Below, one piece after another: positions 24,212-35,653 of a stretch of 64,000 nucleotides of DNA. How positions within the stretch are numbered: position 1 is the first letter of the stretch; each line of letters opens with the position of its first letter. The DNA is taken from positions 1 through 64,000 of the forward strand of contig CAYPQM010000005.1 in the NCBI GenBank assembly GCA_964412845.1, in the 5' to 3' direction. The translations under genes and the position numbers were made by a program. The DNA comes from JAWWPY01 sp964412845. Lineage in GTDB: Bacteria > Actinomycetota > Actinomycetes > Streptosporangiales > Streptosporangiaceae. The notes under the pieces are model-generated. The model was not told the DNA's origin. It made no database searches and was given only the letters and a program-made list of their open reading frames with translations.

Positions 24212-25881
24212 ATGGAGCGGCGGAGCCACGGTCTAACGTCATCCGGGACGGCATCCGGTCAAGGAATGCTGCCTGTTGACCCTGACGTGGAACAGCAGGT
24301 CAGCCTGCCGGCGAGGGACCATGACCAGTCGCGGGCAGCTCCTGAGCGGTCCCCGGAAGGGCTAGCGGGCACCGGATCCCCGGAGACGGGGCCGCCGTAT
24401 GCTGTGTTCCCGCCAACAAGGTCTGCTGGCGCACGGAGCCCGATAGCCACGTCCGCAACGGTCAAGCCGCCGCAGGTCAAGGCTCCGCAGGTCAAGGCTC
24501 CGCAGGTCAAGGCTCCGCAGGCCAAGTCCCCGGATCCGGAGCAGGCACAGTCCGCAGACGCTAAGCCCGCGGCGGCCGAGCCCGCAGACGCTAAGCCCGC
24601 GGCGGCCGANNNNNNNNNNNNNNNNNNNNNNNNNNNNNNNNNNNNNNNNNNNNNNNNNNNNNNNNNNNNNNNNNNNNNNNNNNNNNNNNNNNNNNNNNNN
24701 NNNNNNNNNCAGACGCTAAGCCCGCGGCGGCCGAGCCCGCAGACGCTAAGCCCGCAGCCGCCGACTCCACTGACGCTGGCGCCCCGAAGGCGCAGGCCCC
24801 GAGGGTGCCGGCGGGAGCTGTGGCCGGTGAGCCGCCCGGCGTCGGGCCGGTGGATCCGGCCGATGAGACCGTGATCTTCGCCATGCCGGTCCCGGCCCAG
24901 GCCCCGCCGGATCAGCCAGCGAGTCCGCGGGGTGCGGAAAAACTGCCGTCCTGGCCCCGGGTCCTGGCCACCACGATCAGCCTGTGGGCGCAACGCCGGC
25001 TGCACCGCCGTTCCCGGCCCGCGCGCGGCCGCGGCCGCTGGATCCTCGTGCTGGTCCTGGTCGCTGCGGTAGCGGTCGCTGCAATCACAATCGTCCTGGC
25101 CGGGAACCGCGGGCCCGCCCGCAGCAGCGCGCTCGCCGCGGCGGCGAAGGTTCGCAGCGAAGCGGCCAGCTGGGCCGCGCGGCAGATCGCCTCGGACGCG
25201 ATTGTCGCGTGTGACCCGGCCATGTGCTCGGTCCTGCACGGCCAGGGGATCCCGGCCAGCCGTCTGCTTGAACTCGGATCCGGAACCGCCGACCCGCTGG
25301 GCAGCGATGTGGTGATGGCCACGGCGGCGGTACGGAGCCAGTTCGGGCCCCGTCTCGCCAGCGTCTACGCGCCAGTGGTGCTGGTGAGTTTCGGCACTGG
25401 CAGCGCCCGGATCGTCATCCGGGTCATCGCACCAGACGGAGCCCAGGCCTACCTGGCCGCGATGCGGTCCGACGTGCAGGCCCGCACGGCAGCCGGCCTG
25501 CAGTTGCTGCACAATCCCCGGCTGCACGCATCGCCGGCCGCCCAGCGGCAGCTGGCGGCCGGCCAGGTTGACGCACGGCTGCTGACCACGCTCGCAACGC
25601 TGGCCGCGTTGCACCCGGTTGACATCGCACGGTTCAGTGGCGCTGGCGCGCAGGCCAGCGTCGGCGTCCCGCTGCGCTCCGCGGACATATCAGGGGCTGC
25701 CGGGGTGGCAGCCACGCGGAGCGCGGCCTCCCTCAGCTCGCTGAAGGCCTTCCTGCTGGCCCAGCGGGCTCCCTACCTCCCCGCGGAAATGGACATCGTG
25801 CGGCTTGCCACCGGGCAGGCCGTCCTGCGCGTTGAATTCACCGCCCCGAGCCCTCTCGGGCTGCTCGCGGCGGGTAGCTGA
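24212..25881 (+). CDS. Membrane protein with N-terminal Lys/Ala/Pro repeats and an extracytoplasmic domain (contains assembly gap)
   Basis: ATG 24212 follows a GGGGGGA sequence. The N-terminal half is disordered: PQVKA repeats (15 bp), then ADAKPAAAEP repeats (30 bp). The repeats are cut by a 100-N gap (24610-24709) that shifts the frame; the downstream frame resumes in the same repeat, so this is one gene. After the repeats come a basic stretch, one membrane segment (RWILVLVLVAAVAVAAITIV, about 25036-25095) and an extracytoplasmic domain of about 250 residues with no recognised family. The repeats would therefore be cytoplasmic and the last domain outside. It lies 16 bases upstream of the DUF4397 gene and probably shares a transcript with the sortase gene. 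Function unknown. Confidence 0.7.
24470..24765 (+). repeat. Tandem coding repeats: 15-bp (PQVKA) and 30-bp (ADAKPAAAEP)
   Basis: Four 15-bp units run from 24470 to 24529. Thirty-base units start at 24554 and 24584, are interrupted by the gap, and continue at 24710 and 24739. The copy number of the 30-bp unit is unknown because the gap falls inside the array. Confidence 0.85.
24610..24709. other. Assembly gap (100 N)
   Basis: The gap has placeholder length and lies inside the 30-bp tandem repeat. It produces an artificial frameshift. Confidence 0.97.
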
Positions 25882-25897
25882 CTTAAAGGAGATCACC

Positions 25898-26797
25898 ATG
25901 TCACTGCGGCCAAAGGCTTCGCGCCTGCGGAGCCTGCGCCTCGTGGGCCCCCGCCTCAGTCTGCTGCTGGGCGTGTTCATGCTGTCGTCCGGCATGCTGG
26001 CGGGCGCCGCGTCCGCCGCGTCCGCCGCCCCGGCTGCGTCCGCAGTCGGCTGGATCCGGCTGGCGCACCTGTCCCCGAATACCCCGGCGGTCGACGTCTA
26101 CCTGTACTCCTTCGGCGACCCCAGTGCGATGACCGTGCTCAAGCACGTCGGCTACGGCGCGGTCTCCCCGTACCTGAAGGTCGCGACCGGCGAGTACACG
26201 GTGGCCATGCGTGGCGCGGGGGCCAAGGCCACCTCCTCGCCGGTGCTGTCCACCAGCATCCAGGTGAAGCCCGGTGGTGCCTACACCGTGGCAGGCATGG
26301 GGCCGGCGTCCGGCTTGCGGTTGCAGGTGCTGACCGACCGGCTGACCACCCCGGCGGGGCAGTCCCTGGTCCGCGTCATCCAGGCGTCGCTGAAAGAGCA
26401 TCAGGTCACGGTGACGGCGGGCAGCACGACGCTGGCCCACAACCTCACCTTCTCCATGGTGAGTTCCTACGGGCAGGCGTCACCAGGCACCTGGACCGTG
26501 CACGCCGCGGGAGGCTCGGAGAAGTGCACCCAGAGCGTCAAGCTGGCCGCTGGGACAATCCACACGCTGGTCGTGCTGGACGCGTCCGATGGTCTCAAGA
26601 TCGATGACCTGGAGGACGCGGCCGGAAGCGCCGTCATGCCCGAGGGCGGGGCGAGCACCGGGTTTGGTGGCACCGCGCCTGTCCCGGCACCGTCGCCGCT
26701 GCCCTGGATAGCGGCCGTGGCGGTGGGCGGCCTGCTGACCGTGAGCGGTGCCGTCCGGCTGCGCCGGGTCAGGAGCGCGGCACGTCACGCACGATGA
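25898..26797 (+). CDS. DUF4397 secreted surface protein
   Basis: The protein has 299 residues. It has a long N-terminal signal region (hydrophobic LLLGVFMLSSGMLAGAASA, about 24-44), a DUF4397 domain (WIRLAHLSPNTPAVDVYL, LKHVGYGAVSPYLKVATGEY), and a C-terminal membrane segment (about 268-285) followed by RLRRVRSAARHAR. The C-terminal segment and basic tail resemble a sorting signal, but I see no clear LPXTG motif before it; the preceding sequence is Pro/Gly-rich. AAAGGAGA precedes ATG 25898 at ideal distance. It overlaps the sortase gene (ATGA), which makes it a likely sortase substrate or partner. Confidence 0.88.
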   Translation: MSLRPKASRLRSLRLVGPRLSLLLGVFMLSSGMLAGAASAASAAPAASAVGWIRLAHLSPNTPAVDVYLYSFGDPSAMTVLKHVGYGAVSPYLKVATGEYTVAMRGAGAKATSSPVLSTSIQVKPGGAYTVAGMGPASGLRLQVLTDRLTTPAGQSLVRVIQASLKEHQVTVTAGSTTLAHNLTFSMVSSYGQASPGTWTVHAAGGSEKCTQSVKLAAGTIHTLVVLDASDGLKIDDLEDAAGSAVMPEGGASTGFGGTAPVPAPSPLPWIAAVAVGGLLTVSGAVRLRRVRSAARHAR

Positions 26798-27651
26798 GGC
26801 CAGGGGGGCCGGAAAGCAGGTCTGGGGGGTACGGCAGCGCCGCGCCCCCCGGCCCGGTTTCCCGGTTCCCTGACACCTCTGAGCCCGCTGAGTCCCATGG
26901 CTCTACCTGGATCTTTGAGGCTTTCGGGATCCTCAAGACGGACGAGCCCCCGGAAACTGCCGCACCACCTGAGGTTCCCGGGGCGGGCCGGGACCGGCAG
27001 CACGCCCGGCCCGGGCGGCCGCGGCTGACCCGCCGGCCATGGGCGCTGGCCGGGCTGGCCGGCGGCCTGCTCGCGGCGGCCGTCGGAATCTTCGGCCTGA
27101 CCATGCTGAAGGGCAGGCCCGCCGACGTGCCCAGGCCAGCGGCCAAGCTGGCCCCTGTTCCGTCCGGCGGCGCCGTCGCGGTGCCCGGGCCGGCCGCGGC
27201 CCAGCCCGCCGCCCGGCCGGTGTCCCTCACCATCCCGGCGATCGGCGTCCAGACCAGGCTGATCACCCTGGGAGTGACCGCGCAGGGGACCCTCCAGGTG
27301 CCGTCGAGCACCTCGGTGGCCGGCTGGTACACCGGCAGCCCGCGTCCTGGCGATGTCGGCTCGTCGATCATCGCGGGCCACATCGACTCAGTCCTGGGCC
27401 CCGGCGTGTTCTTCCGGCTGCGCCTGCTGCGGGCCGGTAACCGGGTCTATGTGCGTGAGGCCGACGGCAGGCTGGCGGTGTTCCGGGTGACCTCCGTGCG
27501 CATGTACCCGAAGAGCCATTTCCCGACCGCGGCGGTCTACGGGCCGTCACCTGACGCCGATCTGCGCCTGATCACCTGCGGCGGCGTTTTCGACCACGCC
27601 ACAGGCTCGTACCTGAGCAACGTCGTCGCCTACACGACCGAGGTCAGCTAG
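26794..27651 (+). CDS. Class F sortase
   Basis: The protein has 285 residues. A cytoplasmic Pro/Gly-rich N-terminus of about 80 residues is followed by a membrane segment (about 84-104) and the sortase domain. SIIAGHIDS holds the catalytic His196 and LITCGGVF the catalytic Cys262; SLTIPAIGVQTRLI and GWYTGSPRPGD are typical of class F. Sortases cleave a sorting motif and attach proteins to the cell wall. ATG 26794 overlaps the DUF4397 gene stop, so the two are made together. I did not identify the catalytic Arg with confidence. Confidence 0.9.
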   Translation: MRPGGPESRSGGYGSAAPPGPVSRFPDTSEPAESHGSTWIFEAFGILKTDEPPETAAPPEVPGAGRDRQHARPGRPRLTRRPWALAGLAGGLLAAAVGIFGLTMLKGRPADVPRPAAKLAPVPSGGAVAVPGPAAAQPAARPVSLTIPAIGVQTRLITLGVTAQGTLQVPSSTSVAGWYTGSPRPGDVGSSIIAGHIDSVLGPGVFFRLRLLRAGNRVYVREADGRLAVFRVTSVRMYPKSHFPTAAVYGPSPDADLRLITCGGVFDHATGSYLSNVVAYTTEVS

Positions 27652-28802
27652 CCCGGCGAGCCTGCTGCGCCACCGAAACGGCTGAGCGAGAACCGCGGCG
27701 GCAGGCCGAGCGCCGCCCGGCCGGTGGCGAGGTCCGCGAGCCATTCACCGAGCAGCGGGCCGAACTTGAAGGCGTGCCCCGACGTGCCGCTGCCGACCAC
27801 GACACGGCCGATCCGGTCCACGATGAAGTCCTGGTCCGGGCTGTGGTCATAGACACAACGCTCAGCGGCCACCGGGCGCGGATCGAATCCGGGCAGGTAC
27901 TGGCGCACCACCTCGCTGAGCCGGTCACCCAGGCCCGGGTCCTGCCCCGGCTGCGTCCCGGTCCCGAGATCGCCGGGGTCGATCAGTGGCCCGGCGGCCC
28001 GGCCTGGGCCGGCCGGGTGCACGCCGACCTTGTACAGCGGCTGGCCCGGCACGGGCAGCCCGTACGGGGACAGGCTGCCGTGCCGGATGAAGATCGGCGT
28101 GACTGGCCCGGATCCGGCGGCCCGCGATCTCGCGCCGGCCGGCGCGACGTAGGCAACCTGCTCCAGGGTCGCCGCGGCGGGCACGGCCACCCCGGCCCCG
28201 GCGAGCAGCCTGCTCGTCCACGGCCCGGCGCAGAGCACGGCGCAGTACGCCGAGAAGGTCACCCGTCCGGCACGGACGATCACCCGGCCGCCATCGGGCT
28301 GCACCCCGGTCACCGCCACCCCGCAGCGCACGTCGGTCAGGCTGGCGGCGAGCGCCGCCAGCACCCGGTCGGCCGCGATCACGCAGGACTCTGGTTCGTA
28401 GACGCACGGGCCCCCGCCGGTGACCGCCGGGAACCGGGCCGCCGCCTCGCCCGCTGAGAGCATCTCGCACGGTGCTCCCGCCGCGCGCATCGCGCGTCGC
28501 AGGCCGGTGAGCCCATCGCCGAACGTCAGCTGCCCGGCGGGCAGCAGCAGTCGCTGCCCCGACTCAGCTTCCAGGTCGCTCCACAGCTCGCGGGCGCGCC
28601 GGGCCATGGCCACATACCCGGGGTCGGCGTAGCCGAGCCGGAAAATGCGGGCACCGCCGTGCGAACCGCCGCCCGGATGGCCGATCTCCGCCTGGTCAAG
28701 GACAACGACGTCGCGGCCCCGGCGGGCCAGCGCATGCGCGGTCGCGAGCCCGAGCAGCCCCGCACCGACGACGACGATGTCCCGGCTCTCGGGCACCGTC
28801 AC
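27648..28802 (-). CDS. FAD-dependent amine oxidase, monomeric sarcosine oxidase / N-methyltryptophan oxidase-like
   Basis: The protein has 384 residues. The N-terminal Rossmann motif is VVVGAGLLGLATA (10-22), followed by GGSHGGARIFRLGY, characteristic of the sarcosine oxidase family. ERCVYDHSPDQDFIVD contains Cys316 at the position that carries covalent 8-alpha-S-cysteinyl FAD in monomeric sarcosine oxidase, and SGTSGHAFKFGPLLGE is the C-terminal signature. Family members oxidise N-methyl amino acids, releasing formaldehyde and H2O2. The substrate here is undetermined. It converges with the sortase gene (4-base overlap of ends) and is 61 bases downstream of the MBL hydrolase gene. Confidence 0.88.
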   Translation of the reverse strand: MTVPESRDIVVVGAGLLGLATAHALARRGRDVVVLDQAEIGHPGGGSHGGARIFRLGYADPGYVAMARRARELWSDLEAESGQRLLLPAGQLTFGDGLTGLRRAMRAAGAPCEMLSAGEAAARFPAVTGGGPCVYEPESCVIAADRVLAALAASLTDVRCGVAVTGVQPDGGRVIVRAGRVTFSAYCAVLCAGPWTSRLLAGAGVAVPAAATLEQVAYVAPAGARSRAAGSGPVTPIFIRHGSLSPYGLPVPGQPLYKVGVHPAGPGRAAGPLIDPGDLGTGTQPGQDPGLGDRLSEVVRQYLPGFDPRPVAAERCVYDHSPDQDFIVDRIGRVVVGSGTSGHAFKFGPLLGEWLADLATGRAALGLPPRFSLSRFGGAAGSPG

Positions 28803-28863
28803 GGCCGGGGCACGGTCTGGCCCGCCGCCATGTCCCGGGCCAGCTCAGCGGCCGGGTCGCCGG

Positions 28864-29529
28864 TTACCAGCCGCGTGCCCGCCACTCGGCCGTGTGCGGG
28901 CGCTCCGCGCCGAGCAGCGTGTCGTTGCCATGGCCCGGGTAGACCCAGGTGCCGTCCGGCAGCGCGGCGAACACCCGCTCTTCCAGGTCGTCCATGAGCT
29001 GGGTGAACCGCTGCGGGTCCTGCTCGGTGTTGCCCGGCCCGCCGGGGAACAGGGAGTCACCGGTGAACAGGTGCGGCTCGCTGGTCAGCCGGCCGCCTGC
29101 TTCGTAGCACAGCGCGATACTGCCCGGCGTGTGGCCGCGCAGGTGAATGACCGAGATCTCGCATGAGCCGACCGGCACCGTGTCCCCGTGCTGCACGAGG
29201 GTGGTGACCTTGACGGGTAGCTCATCAGCGTCCGCCGGGTGCGCGACCACCTCGGCCCCGGTCGCCGCCTGCACCTCGGCCAGCGCCTGCCAGTGATCCC
29301 AGTGCCGGTGCGTGGTGATGATCCGGGCTACCGGCGCCGAGCCGATGAGCTCCAGCAGCCGGCCTGCCTCGTTGGCCGCGTCGATGAGCACCGCCTCACC
29401 GGTTTCGGTGCAGGTGAGCAGGTAGGCGTTGTTGTTCATCTCCCCGACGGCCAGCTTAGTCACGGTCAGGCCCGGCAGTTCCCGCGTGTCAGGCGGACCG
29501 CCCACGGTCACGTCCCCGGTATAGGCCAC
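28864..29529 (-). CDS. MBL-fold hydrolase, glyoxalase II-like
   Basis: The protein has 221 residues. THRHWDHW (73-80) holds the metal ligands His74, His76, Asp78 and His79; RGHTPGS gives His133, TGDSLF Asp158 and YPGHG His200. This is the full set for a dinuclear metallo-beta-lactamase fold enzyme of the glyoxalase II group. In actinomycetes such enzymes may act on mycothiol or other thioesters, but that is inference. The minus-strand start at 29529 lies a few bases downstream of a GGAGA sequence. The DinB-like gene is upstream and the amine oxidase downstream on the same strand. Confidence 0.88.
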   Translation of the reverse strand: MAYTGDVTVGGPPDTRELPGLTVTKLAVGEMNNNAYLLTCTETGEAVLIDAANEAGRLLELIGSAPVARIITTHRHWDHWQALAEVQAATGAEVVAHPADADELPVKVTTLVQHGDTVPVGSCEISVIHLRGHTPGSIALCYEAGGRLTSEPHLFTGDSLFPGGPGNTEQDPQRFTQLMDDLEERVFAALPDGTWVYPGHGNDTLLGAERPHTAEWRARGW

Positions 29530-29589
29530 AAGATTCTCCTCTGCTCAGCGTCCCTCCTTTGTATACCTAACGCACCGGCCCACCACTGC

Positions 29590-30330
29590 CTACCGCCACG
29601 CCGGCAGCACCGGCAGGGCGGATCCCGAGAGCACGCGCAGGCCGGTCCCGGCGCCCCGGCCGAGCAGCCACGCCAGCAGGTCGCGGGCCGGCCCGGTCAC
29701 CACGACCGGCGCCCCGCGGGGTCCGGCCGGGCCGATCCAGAACCCGTCTCCGCCGCCATCCGGGAGGATCTGGCAGGCAGGCGCGTCCTGGCGGCCGGAG
29801 AACGATCCGGCCACCCGGGGCAGGGCGTCGCCGACGAACTCCCCGGGCCAGTCCGCCGGCTGATAGCCGGCGCCCAGGTCCACGTGGTGGATCTCCACCT
29901 CGGACAGCCGCCGTTCCAGGATGCCGATGGCCGGGAACATGCCACCGCGCAGCACCCTGACCGGGACCGTCCAGGCGGCGGCGGGCAGGCTGGCGGCCCG
30001 GTCGGCGAATTCGGCGGCCGAATTGCGCACATCGGCGGCCAGTTCCGCTGCGCTGCGACCCGCTCCGGCCTCGATGTCGGCGTCGCGGGCCTGCGCGCTG
30101 GGATACATCGGGATCTGCGTGCCGGTGTGCGCCCAGCGCAGCAGGTTACCCAGGCCATCAGCGTTGCGGGCGATGTGGCTGAGCACGTGCCCGCGGGTCC
30201 AGCCGGGCAGCGGCGAGGGCTCGCGTACCTGGTCGTCGGTCAGTGCGGCGACGGTGCCGAGCAGCCGGTCCGTCGCCGGGCCGAGGCTGGCCAGCCACAT
30301 GCTGACTTCGTGTTCCACGGTGTTCCCCAT
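29590..30330 (-). CDS. Maleylpyruvate isomerase family (MDMPI, DinB-like) protein
   Basis: The protein has 246 residues with ATG 30330. The N-terminal DinB-like bundle has PLPGWTRGHVLSHIARNADGL, with the metal His pattern of mycothiol-dependent maleylpyruvate isomerase, and EIHHVDLGAGY supplies the third His region. The C-terminal MDMPI_C-like domain follows. Family members use mycothiol as cofactor in isomerisation or transferase reactions; only some degrade maleylpyruvate, and no gentisate pathway genes are nearby. The frame stays open far upstream across uvrA, but that part is antisense to a conserved gene and is not coding. ATG 30354 is an alternative start. Confidence 0.85.
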   Translation of the reverse strand: MGNTVEHEVSMWLASLGPATDRLLGTVAALTDDQVREPSPLPGWTRGHVLSHIARNADGLGNLLRWAHTGTQIPMYPSAQARDADIEAGAGRSAAELAADVRNSAAEFADRAASLPAAAWTVPVRVLRGGMFPAIGILERRLSEVEIHHVDLGAGYQPADWPGEFVGDALPRVAGSFSGRQDAPACQILPDGGGDGFWIGPAGPRGAPVVVTGPARDLLAWLLGRGAGTGLRVLSGSALPVLPAWR

Positions 30331-30546
30331 GTCTTTGCCGGCGTTCGGGTCCATCCTCGCGCAGCGTGGTGACAGTCTGGGCGGGGGGCCGCCGGCTTTG
30401 CGGGCTCCGGCTGGCCCGCCGGGGAATGCGGCACCGGCCGGCCGGGAAGACAGCCTGCGGAAACGGTGTTCTGTCAGTACCCCCGAATAGCATGGCGTGT
30501 CCCCATGTCGGCGGAGGGCCCCCTCGTCACCGGAGAGCAGAACGCA

Positions 30547-33402
<2,856 letters not shown>

Positions 33403-33429
33403 TGTGGCGCCTGCGGGCCGGATGACCGG

Positions 33430-34254
33430 GTGATCGATCCAGGCCTCGGCGGCCGCGTGGCCCTTGTCACCGGGGCAAACCAGGGGATCGGCGCGGCGGC
33501 CGCGGCCGCCCTGGCGGCCCAGGGGGTGGCTGTCTTCCTGACTTACCTGCGGCTGGACCCCGCCGAGCATGCCGGCGAGTCCGCCTACCCCGATGCCTAC
33601 GGCCAGCTGCGGGCCCGGGATGCGGATGACGTCGCGGCGCGGATCCGCGCCGCGGGCGGTACCGCCGAGTGCATGGAGGCCGACCTCGCTGATCCCGCGG
33701 CGCCCGGCCTGGTGTTCGACCGCGCTGAGGCAGCCCTCGGGCCGGTGGAGATCCTGGTCAACAACGCGAGCAGCTGGCTGGCCAACACCTTCCAGCCCGG
33801 CAGGCAGGACAGGTTCGGACGCGGGCTGCGGCCGGTGGACGCGGCCCGCCATGACCGGCAGTTCGCCGTGGACGCGCGGGCGCCGGCCCTGCTGATCGCC
33901 GAGTTCGCCGGCCGGCACCTCCAGCGCGGCGCGCAGTGGGGCCGCATCATCGGCCTCACCTCGGGCGGCCCGGGCGGATTTCCTGAGGAGGTTTCCTACG
34001 GTGCGGCCAAGGCGGCACAGGAGAACTACACGATGTCCGCCGCCCAGGAACTGGGACCCTACGGAATCACCGCCAACATCGTGTATCCCCCCGCGACAGA
34101 CACGGGGTGGGTCACTCCCGCGGTCAAGCAGGCCGTCCTGGCGGCCAGCCCGCTCCGGCACGTCGGGCAGCCCGACGAGGTCGCCGAGGTTATCACGTTC
34201 CTCGCCTCCCACCAGGCTCGGTACATCACCGGGCAGATCATCCGCATGTCCTGA
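33430..34254 (+). CDS. Short-chain dehydrogenase/reductase (SDR)
   Basis: The protein has 274 residues. TGANQGIG (14-21) is the cofactor-binding loop, LVNNAS follows strand 4, and the catalytic Tyr190-x3-Lys194 lies in SYGAAKAA. It is a classical NAD(P)-dependent oxidoreductase; the substrate is unknown. The end, ARYITGQIIRMS, is normal for the family. GTG 33430 is 28 bases after uvrA. Its stop overlaps ATG 34254 of the following frame (TGATG), suggesting co-translation. Confidence 0.9.
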   Translation: MIDPGLGGRVALVTGANQGIGAAAAAALAAQGVAVFLTYLRLDPAEHAGESAYPDAYGQLRARDADDVAARIRAAGGTAECMEADLADPAAPGLVFDRAEAALGPVEILVNNASSWLANTFQPGRQDRFGRGLRPVDAARHDRQFAVDARAPALLIAEFAGRHLQRGAQWGRIIGLTSGGPGGFPEEVSYGAAKAAQENYTMSAAQELGPYGITANIVYPPATDTGWVTPAVKQAVLAASPLRHVGQPDEVAEVITFLASHQARYITGQIIRMS

Positions 34255-34340
34255 TGATCGCGGCCGGCCCACGGCCGCTGGCGCTGGACCGGCGGCTCCA
34301 GCCGCACCGCCAGCCAGATCGGCAGGCTACGCTGCGCGGC

Positions 34341-35051
34341 GTGGAGATAGCCACCAGCGAGGGCCCGGCGCACATCACGCTGGACGGGCCCGCCGGGAGG
34401 CCGCCCGCGGCGGACATGCCCGGCCCGGATCAGTCCCGGGACGCCATCCCGGCCTTCCTGCTGGTGCTCACGCATGGTGCGGGCGGTGGCGTCGAGGCCC
34501 CCGACCTGCTCGCGGCCCGGGACGCGGCGCTGCGGCTGGGCGGCGTCGTGGCCCGGGTCACCCAGCCCTACCGGGTCAAGGGCCAGCGCGCGCCCGGGTC
34601 CGCGGTCCGGCAGGACACGGCATGGGTGGAGGTGGTCATGGCGCTGCGCAACGCCATCCCCGGAACCGGCCGTCACGATCCGGCAGGCAGGCGCGACCCG
34701 GCAGGCGCCCAGGTTCCTGGCATCCCGCTGATCCAAGGCGGGCGCAGCAACGGCGCACGCGTCGCCTGCCGCACGGCGCGAGCGGTCGAGGCGCGGGCGG
34801 TGGTCGCGCTCGCCTTCCCGCTGCACCCGCCGGGGCGGCCGGAACGCTCGCGGGCGGCCGAACTGCGCGCGGCCGGTACCGCCGTGCTCGTGGTCAACGG
34901 GGACCGGGATCCGTTCGGGATCCCGGACCGCGCTGATGCCACGCGGGTGGTGGTACTGGCGGGGGAGTCACACGCCCTGTCCAGGAGCCCTGAGGCCGTC
35001 GCGGATGCGGTGGGATCCTGGTTGCGCGACGTGCTGTCTGCTGCGCGCTAG
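34341..35051 (+). CDS. Alpha/beta-hydrolase family protein (KANL3/Tex30-like)
   Basis: The protein has 236 residues if translation begins at GTG 34341, where homology-like sequence (VEIATSEGPAHITLDGP) starts. An in-frame ATG at 34254 overlaps the SDR stop and would add 29 residues of low-quality sequence. LVLTHGAGGGVEAPDL is the oxyanion region, GGRSNGARVAC the nucleophile elbow with Ser, VVNGDRDPFG the acid strand and GESHAL the catalytic His. It is a serine hydrolase of the dienelactone-hydrolase/KANL3 type with unknown substrate. Near its middle there is a Pro/Gly/Arg-rich insertion (about 20 residues). Confidence 0.8.
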   Translation: MEIATSEGPAHITLDGPAGRPPAADMPGPDQSRDAIPAFLLVLTHGAGGGVEAPDLLAARDAALRLGGVVARVTQPYRVKGQRAPGSAVRQDTAWVEVVMALRNAIPGTGRHDPAGRRDPAGAQVPGIPLIQGGRSNGARVACRTARAVEARAVVALAFPLHPPGRPERSRAAELRAAGTAVLVVNGDRDPFGIPDRADATRVVVLAGESHALSRSPEAVADAVGSWLRDVLSAAR

Positions 35052-35061
35052 GCGACTGCGG

Positions 35062-35325
35062 CTAGGCCGCGGGTTTTACGGGTGTGGACGGTGCGGGCGA
35101 GCCAGCATCGGGCGAGTGGAAGGACGCCGGAGGTGGCATCCGGACATCTGTCGGCCGGTGCGGTGCGATGGTGCCGCCGCCGGGCAGCAGTTCGCCGGTG
35201 TACTCGAATACCACGATGCCATTACAGAGCAGGCTCCAGCCCTGCTCGGGGTGGCTGACGACGGTACGGGCCGCTTCGCGGTCCGGAGCTCTCGCTTCCG
35301 GACACGGCGGCGTGTGCGGGCACAT
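35062..35325 (-). CDS. DUF5999 family small protein
   Basis: The protein has 87 residues. The pattern MCPHTPPCPEARAPDREAAR, then SHPEQGWSLLCNGIVVFEYTGELLPGG and APHRP, matches the DUF5999 family found almost only in actinomycetes. The Cys pair near the N-terminus (Cys2, Cys8) plus the later Cys could bind metal. Function unknown. AGGAGG precedes ATG 35325 by 7 bases. A CACAC-AATA-GTGTG palindrome lies about 40 bases upstream. It is convergent with the hydrolase gene. Confidence 0.9.
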   Translation of the reverse strand: MCPHTPPCPEARAPDREAARTVVSHPEQGWSLLCNGIVVFEYTGELLPGGGTIAPHRPTDVRMPPPASFHSPDAGSPAPSTPVKPAA

Positions 35326-35364
35326 TCGCGTGCCTCCTGATCATGGTCTAGCTGTGGTCTTGAT

Positions 35365-35378
35365 CACACAATAGTGTG
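35365..35378. promoter_or_regulatory. Palindrome upstream of the DUF5999 gene
   Basis: CACAC (35365-35369) and GTGTG (35374-35378) flank AATA, 40 bases before the DUF5999 start, in a stretch that is AT-richer than its surroundings. It is a candidate operator or part of the promoter. The remaining bases of 35326-35653 hold no supported gene; short frames there lack ribosome binding sites and familiar composition. Confidence 0.35.
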
Positions 35379-35653
35379 CCGGAGCAAACACACGCTGCGA
35401 CATAGTCCGTTGTGACGGTTTTTTGAGTCACCCTTTGTAAGTTCTGGTGGATGCGCTTTCCGGGTGATTGTGGATATCCGTGGTGACGGAAAACCAGATC
35501 CGGCCATGAGCCCGGTGGGGCAATCCCCCCAGTGTGCCCCATTCCGACTCACCCGGGGCTAGTCACCATGGATAACCGGGGGGACCCGCATGGGACTGCC
35601 AGGGGAACCCACCCGGAATTGCCCCGCGAAGCGCGGCGGATTGGCGCTGCGGG

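Noticed and set aside
24610..24709. Apparent split of the repeat membrane protein into two genes
   Set aside because: The same 30-bp coding repeat is read on both sides of the gap in the repeat's own frame; the gap length is arbitrary.
35364..35552. Short minus-strand frames (62-64 codons) upstream of the DUF5999 gene
   Set aside because: No ribosome binding site, no coding-like codon bias, and they overlap the likely promoter of the DUF5999 gene.
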